A stretch of 52,074 nt of DNA from contig JAPLIC010000014.1 in assembly GCA_026389315.1 (NCBI GenBank), forward strand, positions 1 to 52,074. Reading direction: 5' to 3'. The position numbers and the translations under genes are program-made. Numbering within the stretch: the first letter of the stretch is position 1; every line of letters starts with the position of its first letter. This DNA is from Cyanobacteriota bacterium. Lineage in GTDB: Bacteria > Cyanobacteriota > Cyanobacteriia > PCC-6307 > Cyanobiaceae. This document shows positions 1 through 8,547 of the stretch, in pieces. A model generated the notes under the pieces. The model was not told where the DNA came from. It searched no databases and saw only the letters and a program-made list of their open reading frames with translations.

Positions 1-92
1 CATCACCACGGTGGTGTGATGCCATCCCTGCTGCCGGATCCCTGAATTTGGCGACACAGAACACTGTTGCTTGATCCCTCAGCGATGAACCA

Positions 93-779
93 TCAGGTGT
101 GCAGTCCTGCGCCGGGGCATCCCGACCTCTGAACGGGTACTGAGAAATAAATGCTGTCGACCCAGGCCGGATCTTCGAAGGGAGAAACCGGGGTAGCGGC
201 ATCGCCCGTATTGAGCGCCCTCCAACTGACGCTGACGGTGTCGCCGGGAATCAGCCGGGAGGGGAGGTTGAAATAGTCGTCGACAGCCAGGTTCGGCAGG
301 GGCGCTACGACAGCCAATTCCACTGGCACCTGTTGACCGGCGAGGATGACCAGTCCATGGTCGACCTCCTGCTTCAGCACCTTGAGTTGTGCGGCTGTCA
401 GGCTGCGCCCTTGCACCAGCGCTGCCCAGATCGCTCCCTCGTCGCCGGGACTGTCGGAGGGATTGAAGCGGTCATCCAGATAATGACCGATTTCCTCGAG
501 AAGGACATCCTTCAGCAGACCCGGTGGGCCAGTGAGGAGGCTCTCGGCCAGCAGAATGCGGGGCGGATTGGACGCATAGGCCCCATGGGCGATTGGAAGG
601 GTGGTGTCGGCGACAACAGAGACAGGTGGCAGGGCTGCCAAGGCGGCGAGATAGGCTTCACTGGAAATTTCTTTACCGAAGGCGCTGACGCAGGCCTCAT
701 TGAAGCGAGAACTGATACGGAAGCTCTCGAGCAGCTCAAGCGCTTCGGCAATGGCCCACTGAAGAACTGAGGAAGCCAT
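93..779 (-). CDS. Truncated N-terminal part of a large calcium-binding/CARDB-type protein
   Basis: The product is about 228 residues if it starts at the ATG at 779; a GTG at 818 would add 13. Residues 65-140 carry a block ending in LLEEIGHYLD, then DSPGDEGAIWAALVQG. I associate this block with the N-termini of very large cyanobacterial hemolysin-type or cadherin-like calcium-binding proteins. It is followed by the start of a CARDB-like beta domain (PGDTVSVSW...NTG). The frame stops just after WVDSIYF, where such a domain should continue for another 80 or so residues. I therefore see it as the front end of a once longer secreted protein, cut by a frameshift or deletion. No signal peptide is evident. 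The function is inferred from resemblance only. Confidence 0.5.
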   Translation of the reverse strand: MASSVLQWAIAEALELLESFRISSRFNEACVSAFGKEISSEAYLAALAALPPVSVVADTTLPIAHGAYASNPPRILLAESLLTGPPGLLKDVLLEEIGHYLDDRFNPSDSPGDEGAIWAALVQGRSLTAAQLKVLKQEVDHGLVILAGQQVPVELAVVAPLPNLAVDDYFNLPSRLIPGDTVSVSWRALNTGDAATPVSPFEDPAWVDSIYFSVPVQRSGCPGAGLHT

Positions 780-1037
780 CGACGAAAGAGTAATTGTAAT
801 ATTTCTGTAATTTAGCACTCAGACTTGCTTTTTGATAGCCAGCATTGATCAGATTCGCTGATTTATCAGAATGCGCTTGCAGATCCGGCGCCAGCACTGA
901 CCTGGAGGGACGTTGCGCTCCAGGTCGTTCGTAACAAAACGCCATAAATCATCCCCACCGGCTGGAGCTGTGGGGTCGGATTAGCCTGTTGCTTAGGTTC
1001 CAAGGACAGCCCTTAGAGAGACTCAGCCAGCATTGAC

Positions 1038-1523
1038 ATGTGTTTCTTTATCAGCTCCCTCCTGCCGGACTCGGCCAATATCAGCGCACTGGCCGAGGTC
1101 GTGGAACGATACGGCCGTGCGTTGAAGCCCCAAAGCAATCCCGACCTGGAAGCCCAGCTGCAGCCCGGTGAGCGGCTCCTGCTCATCACCGCTGGGCACT
1201 GCGACTGCGGCACAGCCTTGGGGGCCCTCGAGCGCAAGGCGGCTCTCCTGGAGCGCCGCCGCAGGTCGGACGAGCGGAAGGAGGCAAGCCTGCGCCGCAA
1301 GGGCTGGGGAGAATCCAGGATTCAGCGTTGGCGCAACCAACAACAGAAGGTCAGCTCCGGGCATGATCCGCAGGCCGGGCTGATCGACTGGGAGCGGTTG
1401 CTCACCGACCTGCTGATCCAGCCCCGCACGCCTTACGTCGGGCTGCTTCTGCACTGGTATGGCGGGGGGTTCGACGAGCCGATCGCCCTACAGGGCCGGG
1501 TCTCCCTGCCGCTCTGCGCCTAG
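1038..1523 (+). CDS. Conserved hypothetical protein with Cys-rich GHCDCGTALG motif
   Basis: The product is 161 residues and reads from an ATG. It starts MCFFIS, and a central AGHCDCGTALG motif near residue 53 has two closely spaced cysteines and a histidine. A strongly charged Arg/Lys helix follows at about 68-105, then a C-terminal part containing GLLLHWYGGGFDEPI. There is no signal peptide or membrane segment, so it is probably cytoplasmic. The gene is divergent from the truncated gene at 93-779, with about 260 bp between them that could hold both promoters. I do not recognise the family. The C/H motif suggests metal binding, but that is a guess. Confidence 0.55.
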   Translation: MCFFISSLLPDSANISALAEVVERYGRALKPQSNPDLEAQLQPGERLLLITAGHCDCGTALGALERKAALLERRRRSDERKEASLRRKGWGESRIQRWRNQQQKVSSGHDPQAGLIDWERLLTDLLIQPRTPYVGLLLHWYGGGFDEPIALQGRVSLPLCA

Positions 1524-1648
1524 AGTCTCGGCCGGCTCCGCGAGGACGTTCTCACCATTTTCCGGGTCGGCGGCGAGGCTGGGCATTCAGCTCCGCTGGC
1601 ACCCGCATCGGTATGAACAGCCCACTGCTGCGCTGCCGTGGTGGCTGC

Positions 1649-2572
1649 TCAGGCCTCCAGGCTCTCGCGCACGGTGCCCGCATCGCACGCGATCACCACC
1701 TCGCGGCCCTCCAATCGAAAGCTTGCGTAGCCGGGATCGTCGCCTCGGGGCTCACCATGGCTGAGCCGGGGCCTGCCGTCCTCCGTCCAGCGGGCCTCGA
1801 ACGGCAGAAAGGAGCCGTGATGCCAGAGCAAGCGCGCGCCGAAGGCGCGGCCCATGGCGAGCACGCGCTCGGCTGGGTCCATCCCCTCGGGGGGGGCCGC
1901 TTCCTCGCCCTCGAACAAGCGGGCATAGGACAGCTGCAGGGCCTCGGGCTCCAGCGAAGCGGCCCGCAGCACCAGTAGGGAGGCCTCGGGATCCACTCGC
2001 AGACCTGCCGGCACCCGCAGCAGCAAGGCGTCGCAGAGCACTCCGAAGCCATCCAGCAGCTCAGCCAGTTCCAGGCTGCGTCCATCGCAGGACTCCAACC
2101 GGATGCCTTGGCCGCCCCAGGGCAGTCCCACCCGGCTCACGTCGCCCCAGGCGATACGACGCGAGTGGCCGAACCGCAGGCGCTCGACGCCTGCTTCGTC
2201 GATCACGATGGTGTCCGCCAGGGCTGTCACCACCAGCACCACCCCAAGCAGCACGAAGACCAGGAACACAAGGGCCGCCTTGGGGCCGCCACGGGCGGGC
2301 GGCGACTGCCAGGCGAACCAGGCGCACAGAGAGAACAGAAGCATGCAGCCCAGACCGAGGCCCGCCATCCAGAGTGGATAGACCAGCAGCAGGCGCGGCG
2401 GCGTGCCCCGGGCCCGCTGCCGCCGCCGGGCTGTAACCCGCGCCATCCAGTCCAGGGCGATGCTGATCAGCGAGGCGGTGAGCAGGGCCTGGATTAGGTG
2501 CGCCATCCAGGCCCAGGGCCCCTGGAGGCCGCTGGCTGTGGCAAGGAGCGCGGTCGCTGGCATCGCATTCAT
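1649..2572 (-). CDS. Membrane protein of unknown function with PH-like cytoplasmic domain
   Basis: The product is 307 residues. Hydrophobic segments lie at about residues 22-42, 65-90 and 98-120. A soluble part follows with the pattern TIVIDEAGVERLRFG...RRIAWGDVSRVGL, which resembles the beta strands of bacterial PH-like (DUF304-type) domains. The rest is an alpha/beta tail with no motif I know. It starts only 10 nt after the stop of the HEAT-repeat gene at 2583-3593, so the two are probably cotranscribed. A second ATG at 2563 is an equally possible start. No function can be assigned. Confidence 0.55.
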   Translation of the reverse strand: MNAMPATALLATASGLQGPWAWMAHLIQALLTASLISIALDWMARVTARRRQRARGTPPRLLLVYPLWMAGLGLGCMLLFSLCAWFAWQSPPARGGPKAALVFLVFVLLGVVLVVTALADTIVIDEAGVERLRFGHSRRIAWGDVSRVGLPWGGQGIRLESCDGRSLELAELLDGFGVLCDALLLRVPAGLRVDPEASLLVLRAASLEPEALQLSYARLFEGEEAAPPEGMDPAERVLAMGRAFGARLLWHHGSFLPFEARWTEDGRPRLSHGEPRGDDPGYASFRLEGREVVIACDAGTVRESLEA

Positions 2573-2582
2573 CGCTTCCGTC

Positions 2583-3593
2583 TCATTCCCCCGAAACCGC
2601 CAGGGCCACTCGGGCGCTCTCCCGGGCCAGGGAACCGTGGCTGGGTGAGCTGATCACGGCCCGCAGTGCCGGGGCGGCAGCAGGCGGGAGGGGCCGGATC
2701 CGCCCCAGTTCCCAGGCGGCGGTAGTCGCCAGCCAGGGCTCCTGCAGGGCCGCGATGATCGTGGGCAGACAGGTTTCGCAGCGGATCGCCGCCAGGGCGC
2801 GCAACGCGGCTTCCGCCACTGCGTCGCGGCACACTCCCTCACGCTGTTTGAGGTACTCAGGCGAGCGGCGGTCGAGGCTGCGCAAGGCGGCTGCCACCTC
2901 CGCCTCCTCAAACACATGCCGGCTGCGGTTGGGGTGCTGCCGCTCCAGACGTTCCACCACCGCCCGCCTCGCCAGGTCTTGGTCGAGGGCCAGCACGGCC
3001 TGTTGGCAGGCGCGGGCGCGTCCGGGCCGGTCGGCGATGCGCGCGTCCAGCACGGCGGTGATCTGCCCGGCCTGGTTGCTGGCCAGCGGACCCAGCGCTT
3101 GCAGCGCCTCCAGGGTGACCCGGGCATGGGCCGGCTGGGTGGCCAGCACCCCGGCCAGGGGTCCCAGGGCCCGCTCGTCGCCGATGCGCCCGAGAGCCTC
3201 GATCACCGCGCTCCGCACGGACACGATGCCGACCCCCGTGTAGCCATAACCGGTGTCGCGATCCCCAGGGCCGGAGTCGAGGGCCCGCAGCAGAGCCGGC
3301 ACGGCGGGGCGGGCGGCCGGCCCCATCTGGCCGAGACAGCGGGCCGCATCGGCCCGGCTGGTGAGGTCGTCGTCGCCCTCCATCAGCCAGCTCAAAAGGT
3401 TGGCGGGGAAGGCCCCATCCCGGCCCAGGTTGCAGCGATCACCCTCCGCGCTGAACCGGAACGCCCCCCCCTCAAGCTGTCCGACCAACGCATGTACTGA
3501 GGGAAGCTCGAACTCGCGCTGACAGGCCAGCAGGCCGATCAACACAGCAGGAACGGCCAGCCATGCCCACATCCCGATCACCGCTCTGACCAT
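2583..3593 (-). CDS. HEAT-repeat lipoprotein
   Basis: From the ATG at 3593 the product is 336 residues. It opens with a short hydrophobic segment ending in LIGLLACQ, a plausible lipobox with Cys at about residue 23, so I prefer this start to the longer frame opening at 3698. Residues 60-330 are alpha-helical repeats of the HEAT/PBS-lyase type, for example SRADAARCLGQMGPAARPAV and RSAVIEALGRIGDERAL. Such repeats make curved protein-binding scaffolds. The likely location is the periplasmic face of a membrane as a lipoprotein. The next gene (1649-2572) follows after 10 nt. Its partner is unknown. Confidence 0.6.
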   Translation of the reverse strand: MVRAVIGMWAWLAVPAVLIGLLACQREFELPSVHALVGQLEGGAFRFSAEGDRCNLGRDGAFPANLLSWLMEGDDDLTSRADAARCLGQMGPAARPAVPALLRALDSGPGDRDTGYGYTGVGIVSVRSAVIEALGRIGDERALGPLAGVLATQPAHARVTLEALQALGPLASNQAGQITAVLDARIADRPGRARACQQAVLALDQDLARRAVVERLERQHPNRSRHVFEEAEVAAALRSLDRRSPEYLKQREGVCRDAVAEAALRALAAIRCETCLPTIIAALQEPWLATTAAWELGRIRPLPPAAAPALRAVISSPSHGSLARESARVALAVSGE

Positions 3594-3921
3594 GGTGTTT
3601 TCTGATGGTAGGCGTGGCGTGGTTCTCCACCAAGGCTGAGCATGAGGAGTTTGCAGAAAAATCCAACAAAGGTCGTTTTCTCCCTTCGCAGAGTTCATGT
3701 CTCGCTGATTTTGACGTCAGACACGCCTTCTGGCGCTTTGAAGCCATTACTTTCCGACTTTTGGAGGACAACTCCACTGCTGTTGACCCGACCACTGTCC
3801 CCTAGGTGGCAGAACGAAACCCGTCCCTGGGGGAGCTGCTGGCCCTGTTCGACCCCAACGACCCCAACGTCTCCCTACATCAGCAGATCGGCGCCCAACT
3901 GCAGCCGCAGCGGCACCACCT
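3594..3921. other. Intergenic stretch without a recognisable gene
   Basis: The 328 bp between the HEAT-repeat gene and the GNAT gene hold several short open frames on both strands. One is a 56-codon plus-strand frame from the GTG at 3806, containing SLGELLALFDPNDPNVSLHQ. None matches a family I know. The base composition around 3640-3790 is lower in GC than the flanks, as expected for degraded or regulatory sequence. Confidence 0.4.
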
Positions 3922-4389
3922 TCATGGCTTCGGCCCCTCCACCAGGCCCTGGAACATCACCAAGGCGTCCACATAACCCAGCCGCTTGTGGAGGAATGCC
4001 CCCGGCAACGTGCCGACCACCTGAAAGCCGTTGCGCTGCCAGCAGCGGAGGCCGGCGCTGTTGGTGCTCACCACCAGGTTGAACTGCATCGCCCGGAACC
4101 CCAGCCGCTGCGCCGCCTGCAACGAGTGCTGGCAGAGGCGGCTGCCGATCCCCCGCCGCCGCGCCTGCTCGGCCACCACATAGCCGGCATTGGCCACATG
4201 GGCGCCGCTGGCATCCACAGCCACCATCACCGCCTGGCTCTGTTCCACCCAGGCCACCTGGGCCTCGGCCTCGCTGATGGCCGGATCGTGGGGGAAGGTT
4301 TCGCCGGCGCGGAACACCGGCTCCAGCAGCGCCCACACCGCCGGCCAGTCGGCCGCCTCAAAGGGGCGGATTTGCAGTGGTGTGGGCAA
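3922..4389 (-). CDS. GNAT-family N-acetyltransferase with an internal deletion
   Basis: The product is 155 residues. It begins IRPFEAADWPAVWALLEPVFRAGETF, and the acetyl-CoA loop is QARRRGIGSRLCQHSL (about residues 76-91). It ends with NSAGLRCWQRNGFQVVGTLPGAF, all typical of a well-known GNAT subgroup. In that subgroup a strand of the type VLGTYYLRPNQPG precedes HVANAGY. Here VAVDASG runs straight into AHVANAGYVV, so about 15-17 residues of the beta-4 strand region are missing with the frame kept. The core fold may be compromised. Members acetylate small molecules or amino groups; the substrate is unknown. Confidence 0.8.
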   Translation of the reverse strand: MPTPLQIRPFEAADWPAVWALLEPVFRAGETFPHDPAISEAEAQVAWVEQSQAVMVAVDASGAHVANAGYVVAEQARRRGIGSRLCQHSLQAAQRLGFRAMQFNLVVSTNSAGLRCWQRNGFQVVGTLPGAFLHKRLGYVDALVMFQGLVEGPKP

Positions 4390-4424
4390 CGGAGCCAGGG
4401 GTTTGGATCAGCAGCTGGGCCATC

Positions 4425-4496
4425 CTGACGCTGCCACTGCGGCGCCTCTGCAGTCGGACGCTGCTGCAGTCTGACGCCGCTGCAGTGCGACGCCGG
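4425..4496. repeat. Short imperfect 16-bp tandem repeat
   Basis: About four units of a 14-16 nt motif lie between the GNAT and hupE genes. Two of them, at 4455-4470 and 4471-4486, read CGGACGCTGCTGCAGT and CTGACGCCGCTGCAGT. The array ends just before the hupE stop codon. It could be slippage-generated spacer or could form a weak GC-rich hairpin (CTGCAG is self-complementary). Confidence 0.45.
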
Positions 4497-4498
4497 CC

Positions 4499-5104
4499 TC
4501 AGCGCACCAGCAGCCCGATCGGCCCCAAGGCCACCAAGCCGCTGCCGAGAGCGAGCAGCAGGGCCGCTGCATGGGTCCAGGCAACAGGCAGGCGCCGCAG
4601 CAGCAGGAGACTGCCTCCGCTCACCAGCACTGATCCGCTCAGCGCCCCCAACCACCAGAGCGCGGCGGAACCATCCACCGGGGCCTCCAGACCATGGAGC
4701 ATGGCGTGCACCGCCACGGCGGCGGCCACCAGGGCAGCGCAGACGCCCAGCCGGGGGCTCTGCTGAGAGCGCAGGCCGCGCAGCACCAGCACCGTCACGG
4801 CTGTGATCGCCAGGGCCGCCAGCAACTCCTGGGCGGGCAGGGTGCCGCCCAGCGCCCCGAACACGCCACCGCCGATGGCGCCAGCCAGGGCCCAGAGCAG
4901 CAGCTGAGGGGAGATCACGGCGCCAGCGGCTCCGACCGACACCAACATCAGCAGGTGATCCACACCGCTGATCGGGTGCAGGAAGCCGGCGGCGATGCCG
5001 CCGTGGGCGAGGCCATGGGCTTGGGCGGGTTGGGCAAGCAGCAACGCCAGAGCTGTGGCGCCGCCGGCCAGGGCCAAGGACCTGGCTGAAATGAGTGAAG
5101 TCAT
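4499..5104 (-). CDS. hupE: HupE/UreJ-family nickel (metal) transporter
   Basis: The product is 201 residues from the ATG at 5104. I chose this start because it gives a clean signal peptide ending AQPAQAHG; the frame is open further upstream. The signature HPISGVDHLLMLVSVG at residues 43-58 is the HupE/UreJ metal-binding motif. Five or six hydrophobic helices follow, with a further conserved His in HAMLHGLE. Family members move nickel (sometimes cobalt) across the inner membrane for hydrogenase or urease, but neither enzyme is in this window. The gene stands alone, divergent from the porin gene at 5412. Confidence 0.85.
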   Translation of the reverse strand: MTSLISARSLALAGGATALALLLAQPAQAHGLAHGGIAAGFLHPISGVDHLLMLVSVGAAGAVISPQLLLWALAGAIGGGVFGALGGTLPAQELLAALAITAVTVLVLRGLRSQQSPRLGVCAALVAAAVAVHAMLHGLEAPVDGSAALWWLGALSGSVLVSGGSLLLLRRLPVAWTHAAALLLALGSGLVALGPIGLLVR

Positions 5105-5411
5105 CGAGCAATCCGGTCCGCGCCGGAAATGAAAGGTCTCAACACGGCGAGCGTTCTGACTGAGAGGGCCATGGCCCCCATCACAGCTGCGGGACAGCGC
5201 CGGAATCGGCTCAGGACGAACCTGCACCCCACCGGACTTTCCTCGTTGCCTCCAGGGCGTGACCCGCTGGAAGGGTGATGACCATTATGGAGCTGAATAG
5301 CTGCAGTGTCCAAACCAGCATCATGGTCTCCAGTGCTCGCGGCTTGATGGAGACATGGATGATTATTTCAAGCAAGCCGCCGGCCCGGCGGTGCCCTGGA
5401 GACTCTGTTCC

Positions 5412-7040
5412 ATGCTTCCGCTGCGTTCCACGCTCATCGTTCTCGGTCTGGCGGCTCCGCTGGCGTCCCACGCCGCCAACCTCGACATGGCGGCTGTGAA
5501 CCGCTACGCCAGCCAGGAGCAGGTCACCAGCATTTCCCAGTTCTCGGATATCAGGCCGGGCGACTGGGCTTTTCAGGCTTTGACCAACCTGATCGAGCGC
5601 TACGGCTGCGTCGCCGGCTACCCCAATGGCAGCTTCAAAGGCGGCCAGGCGATGACCCGCTATGAGGCTGCCGCCCTGCTGAATGCCTGCCTCGATCGCG
5701 TCACCGAGGTGACCGATGAGCTCAAGAAGCTGATGCAGGAGTTCGAGCAAGAACTCGCTGTGCTGCGGGGTAGTGTCGATGGCCTTGAAGCCAAGGTGGG
5801 TGAGCTGGAGGCCACCCAGTTCTCCACCACCACCAAGCTCGGCGGGCTAGCGACGTTTGTGGTAGGAGCCAATGCCTTCTCGGGATCGGCTGTCAACACA
5901 GGGGTCAACACGGTCAATCGGGCAGCGAATGAATTCACGGGTCGTCCCCGGACTCCCGTAACTCTGCCCAATGCCACCACGTTCAACTACGACCTGCAGT
6001 TGACGTTTGATACAAGCTTCACCGGTAAGGACCTGTTGCGCACCAAACTGCGCGCCGGCAACTTCGGCCAAAGCGTGTTTGGAGGCGAACCGCACGCCCT
6101 CGCCCTGGCTGTACTTGAGGCCGCTTTCGAACAGGATTGTGGTTCCGAAACAGACTGCGGTGACGTCGTCGCCATCGACAAGCTCTACTACCAGTGGCCC
6201 ATCGGCAGCGGCTTCACCGCCACCCTGGGTGCCCGCGTGGGGCAGGAAGACATGCTGGCGCTATGGCCCAGTGTCTATCCCTCTGACACCATCCTCAACG
6301 TGATGACGGTGAATGGGGCGCCGGCGGCCTACAGCAAGAATCTCGGTGCTGGCGCAGGGTTGTGGTGGCAGAACAACGGCTTCAGTATCAGTACCAATTA
6401 CGTGGCCGCCAATGGCGACAGCGGCAATCCAAGTGTCACGGCAGAGGACGGTGGCGGTGGACTTGGCAACAGGAATTCCGGCGCCACCGGCAGTGTGCAG
6501 CTTGGCTATCAGCAGGAGCAATGGGGCCTGGCTGCAATCTGGACCTACGTGCAATCAGAGACCCAGTTCGTTCCGGGAACCACCCCGTTCACCCACAGCG
6601 CCATCGATCACAACAGCGATGCCGCCACCAGTGCCTGGGGCCTGAGCGCTTTCTGGCAACCGCTGCGCAGCGGTTGGCTGCCATCCCTCAGCCTGGGATG
6701 GGGAATCAACAGCACCACCTACAGCACGTCCCAGCCCCGCGGCAGTCTCAGCACCAGTCAGTCCTGGATGGTGGGTCTGCAGTGGACCGATGTGTTCCAG
6801 AAGGGCAATGACTTCGGCTTTGCTGTGGCCCAACCCGTCTTTGCCACAGCGCTGACCGATGGCGTAACTCCCAACGACGGCAACTATGTGTGGGAGTGGT
6901 GGTACAAGTTCCAGGTGACCGACAACATCTCGATCACACCGGCTCTGATCTATCTCAGTCGCCCCCTCGGCCAGGTGACACCAGCAGGCGAAAGCTTCAG
7001 CCAGTTCGGTGGCCTGGTCAAGACGAGCTTCAGCTTCTGA
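5412..7040 (+). CDS. SLH-domain outer-membrane porin (iron-uptake/OprB type)
   Basis: The product is 542 residues from the ATG at 5412, which gives a signal peptide ending ASHAANLDM; an upstream in-frame ATG at 5355 does not. Residues about 45-105 form an SLH domain (DIRPGDWAFQALTNLIERYGC and GYPNGSFKGGQAMTRYEAA). A short coiled coil (EVTDELKKLMQEFEQELAVLRG) follows, then a long beta-barrel region with alternating aromatic residues that ends in Phe (KTSFSF). This layout is the standard cyanobacterial somA-like/iron-uptake porin: the SLH domain holds the barrel to cell-wall polymers, and the barrel passes small solutes or ions. It is monocistronic. Confidence 0.92.
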   Translation: MLPLRSTLIVLGLAAPLASHAANLDMAAVNRYASQEQVTSISQFSDIRPGDWAFQALTNLIERYGCVAGYPNGSFKGGQAMTRYEAAALLNACLDRVTEVTDELKKLMQEFEQELAVLRGSVDGLEAKVGELEATQFSTTTKLGGLATFVVGANAFSGSAVNTGVNTVNRAANEFTGRPRTPVTLPNATTFNYDLQLTFDTSFTGKDLLRTKLRAGNFGQSVFGGEPHALALAVLEAAFEQDCGSETDCGDVVAIDKLYYQWPIGSGFTATLGARVGQEDMLALWPSVYPSDTILNVMTVNGAPAAYSKNLGAGAGLWWQNNGFSISTNYVAANGDSGNPSVTAEDGGGGLGNRNSGATGSVQLGYQQEQWGLAAIWTYVQSETQFVPGTTPFTHSAIDHNSDAATSAWGLSAFWQPLRSGWLPSLSLGWGINSTTYSTSQPRGSLSTSQSWMVGLQWTDVFQKGNDFGFAVAQPVFATALTDGVTPNDGNYVWEWWYKFQVTDNISITPALIYLSRPLGQVTPAGESFSQFGGLVKTSFSF

Positions 7041-7221
7041 TCGGACGGTCAGGGGAGTCGTCAGTCTTGGAGGAGGGCGCCGCCGGGCTGTGGTGGTGCT
7101 GGCCCGGTCGGGCTGGTTTGCGATAGCTGCCTGAGCCGCCGCCGCCACAGGCCAGGGCATCGGGCGTGGATGCCAGCAGAGCCAGGAGCAGGGCCAAGCT
7201 GAGGGTGCGCGTTGGTTTCAT
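7030..7221 (-). CDS. Small secreted Gly/His-containing hypothetical protein
   Basis: The product is 63 residues from an ATG. It has a clear signal peptide (SLALLLALLASTPDALA) followed by CGGGGSGSYRKP and a His/Pro/Ser-rich tail. The Cys right after the cleavage site could alternatively be a lipid anchor. The 3' end overlaps the porin gene by 11 bp tail to tail. There is no known family. It may be a real exported peptide; size and overlap keep confidence moderate. Confidence 0.4.
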   Translation of the reverse strand: MKPTRTLSLALLLALLASTPDALACGGGGSGSYRKPARPGQHHHSPAAPSSKTDDSPDRPIRS

Positions 7222-7300
7222 GCCTCCAGTATCGCCCGATCACTGGAGAGTGTGGCAGGTTTGTCTCGTGGCCTGGCCTGCCTAGGCTGGGAAAGCTTCC

Positions 7301-7314
7301 ACCCGCTAGAGGGT
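7301..7314 (+). promoter_or_regulatory. Possible MerR-type operator dyad
   Basis: ACCC and GGGT arms separated by six bases sit directly in front of the merR-like gene. Metal-responsive MerR proteins typically bind dyads of this kind within elongated promoter spacers and autoregulate. The arms are short, so this is a weak call. Confidence 0.3.
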
Positions 7315-7321
7315 TATTGCC

Positions 7322-7732
7322 TTGGCCAGCCAGGGATCTGTGTCAGCCAAACCCGCTGCCGGCCTGCGCATTGGCGAGGTGGCCAGGCGCACTGGCCTGC
7401 CGGTGAAGACGATCCGCTACTACTGCGATGAGGGATTGCTCCAGCCCAGGGCCCGCTCCGAAGCTGGGTACAGATTGTTTGACGAAGAGAATCTCGCTGA
7501 ACTGGCGATCATTCGTTCCCTGCGGGCGATCGATGTATCGATTCGCGAGTTGGCCAAGATTCTGGAGGTGCGGCGAGCTGGTGTCTGCAACTGCTCTGTG
7601 CTGAAAGACAGCATTGCGGCCAAGATGGAATCAATCAACCTGCGCATCGATGAGCTGGCCGCCAGTAAAGATGAGCTGGCGCGGCTTCTGGCCAGCTGGC
7701 AGGACTGCGGTGGCTTGAAGCCTGATCGTTGA
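7322..7732 (+). CDS. MerR-family transcriptional regulator, probably metal- or thiol-responsive
   Basis: The product is 136 residues from a TTG at 7322. A GTG at 7340, preceded by CAGGGA, is a good alternative and would remove six residues. The winged helix-turn-helix is classic: LRIGEVARRTGLPVKTIRYYCDEG at about 15-38, then the wing RSEAGYRLFDEEN. The C-terminal dimerisation helix is preceded by a cysteine pair, GVCNCS, with another Cys in WQDCGG near the end. Clusters like this bind metals in ZntR/CadR/MerR relatives. The TauE-type exporter starts 31 nt downstream, so the regulator probably controls it. Confidence 0.85.
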   Translation: MASQGSVSAKPAAGLRIGEVARRTGLPVKTIRYYCDEGLLQPRARSEAGYRLFDEENLAELAIIRSLRAIDVSIRELAKILEVRRAGVCNCSVLKDSIAAKMESINLRIDELAASKDELARLLASWQDCGGLKPDR

Positions 7733-7763
7733 TTGCCATGGGCTGCTGCCAAGCAATGACATC

Positions 7764-8510
7764 GTGTTGAACCTTGTGCTCTCGGCAGGCTTCGCGGTTG
7801 TTGCCTTCCTCTACGCAGTAGTGGGGCATGCCGGAGCATCAGGCTATATCGCTCTGATGACACTAGGCGGCCTGGTTGCTGAGACGATCAAGCCTGTCGC
7901 CCTGATCCTCAATATCGTGGTGGCCAGCATTGGCTGCTGGAATTTTTTGAGGCCAGGCCATTGGCCCTGGCGAATGATCTGGCCAGTCTATCTATTGGCA
8001 ATTCCGGCATCATTCCTTGGCGGCTGGCTCAATCTGCCCGGGATATGGTTGCAGCGCTTGATTGGAGTCGTGCTGATGTTTACGGCGTGGCGGTTGGGCA
8101 CTGTGAGCAAGGACCCTGCAAGCCTGCTTCAACCCAGTGGTTTGGTTCTGGTGATCAGCGGGGGCGTCCTCGGCCTTTTGGCTGGCCTTACCGGCACAGG
8201 TGGAGGTGTATTCCTGACGCCCCTGCTTCTACTGGCCAAGTGGTGCGACACCCGCCAGGCTGCAGCGACATCGATCCTGTTCATTCTGATGAACTCCGTG
8301 GCTGGCCTGGCAGGTCTTGCCCTGGCTAATCCAACTGCGCTCACAGCAGTCCTGAACCCGTCGCTGCTGGGATGGATCGCGGCGGTGCTGATTGGCGGCA
8401 GTTTAGGCTCAAGACTGGGCAGTCGTCATTGGCCCGTGGCCTGGATCCGTCGAATTCTTGCCATCGTGTTAGTACTGGCTGCGCTGAAACTGCTTGGTTT
8501 GCAGCGTTGA
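7764..8510 (+). CDS. TauE/SafE-family sulfite/anion exporter
   Basis: The product is 248 residues from a GTG. It has about eight hydrophobic helices in two related halves. The first begins VAFLYAVVGHAGASGYIALMTL and the second VISGGVLGLLAGLTGTGGGVFL, which is the twin glycine-rich repeat of the TauE/SafE/DUF81 permeases. Family members export sulfite, sulfoacetate or other organic anions across the inner membrane. It follows the MerR gene by 31 nt, so the pair looks like an inducible export operon. Given the Cys-containing regulator, the substrate may be linked to sulfur or metal stress. Confidence 0.85.
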   Translation: MLNLVLSAGFAVVAFLYAVVGHAGASGYIALMTLGGLVAETIKPVALILNIVVASIGCWNFLRPGHWPWRMIWPVYLLAIPASFLGGWLNLPGIWLQRLIGVVLMFTAWRLGTVSKDPASLLQPSGLVLVISGGVLGLLAGLTGTGGGVFLTPLLLLAKWCDTRQAAATSILFILMNSVAGLAGLALANPTALTAVLNPSLLGWIAAVLIGGSLGSRLGSRHWPVAWIRRILAIVLVLAALKLLGLQR

Positions 8511-8547
8511 ATGCCTCCTGAATTAAAGCCACAAAAGGCGATCGCCC

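Noticed and set aside
4227..5111. Minus-strand frame of 294 codons overlapping hupE and the GNAT gene
   Set aside because: Arg/Pro/Gly-rich shadow frame; the HupE and GNAT frames carry the conserved motifs.
7301..7314. Strong metal-regulated promoter
   Set aside because: Only 4-bp arms are present, so I keep it as a weak candidate and do not claim a defined operator.
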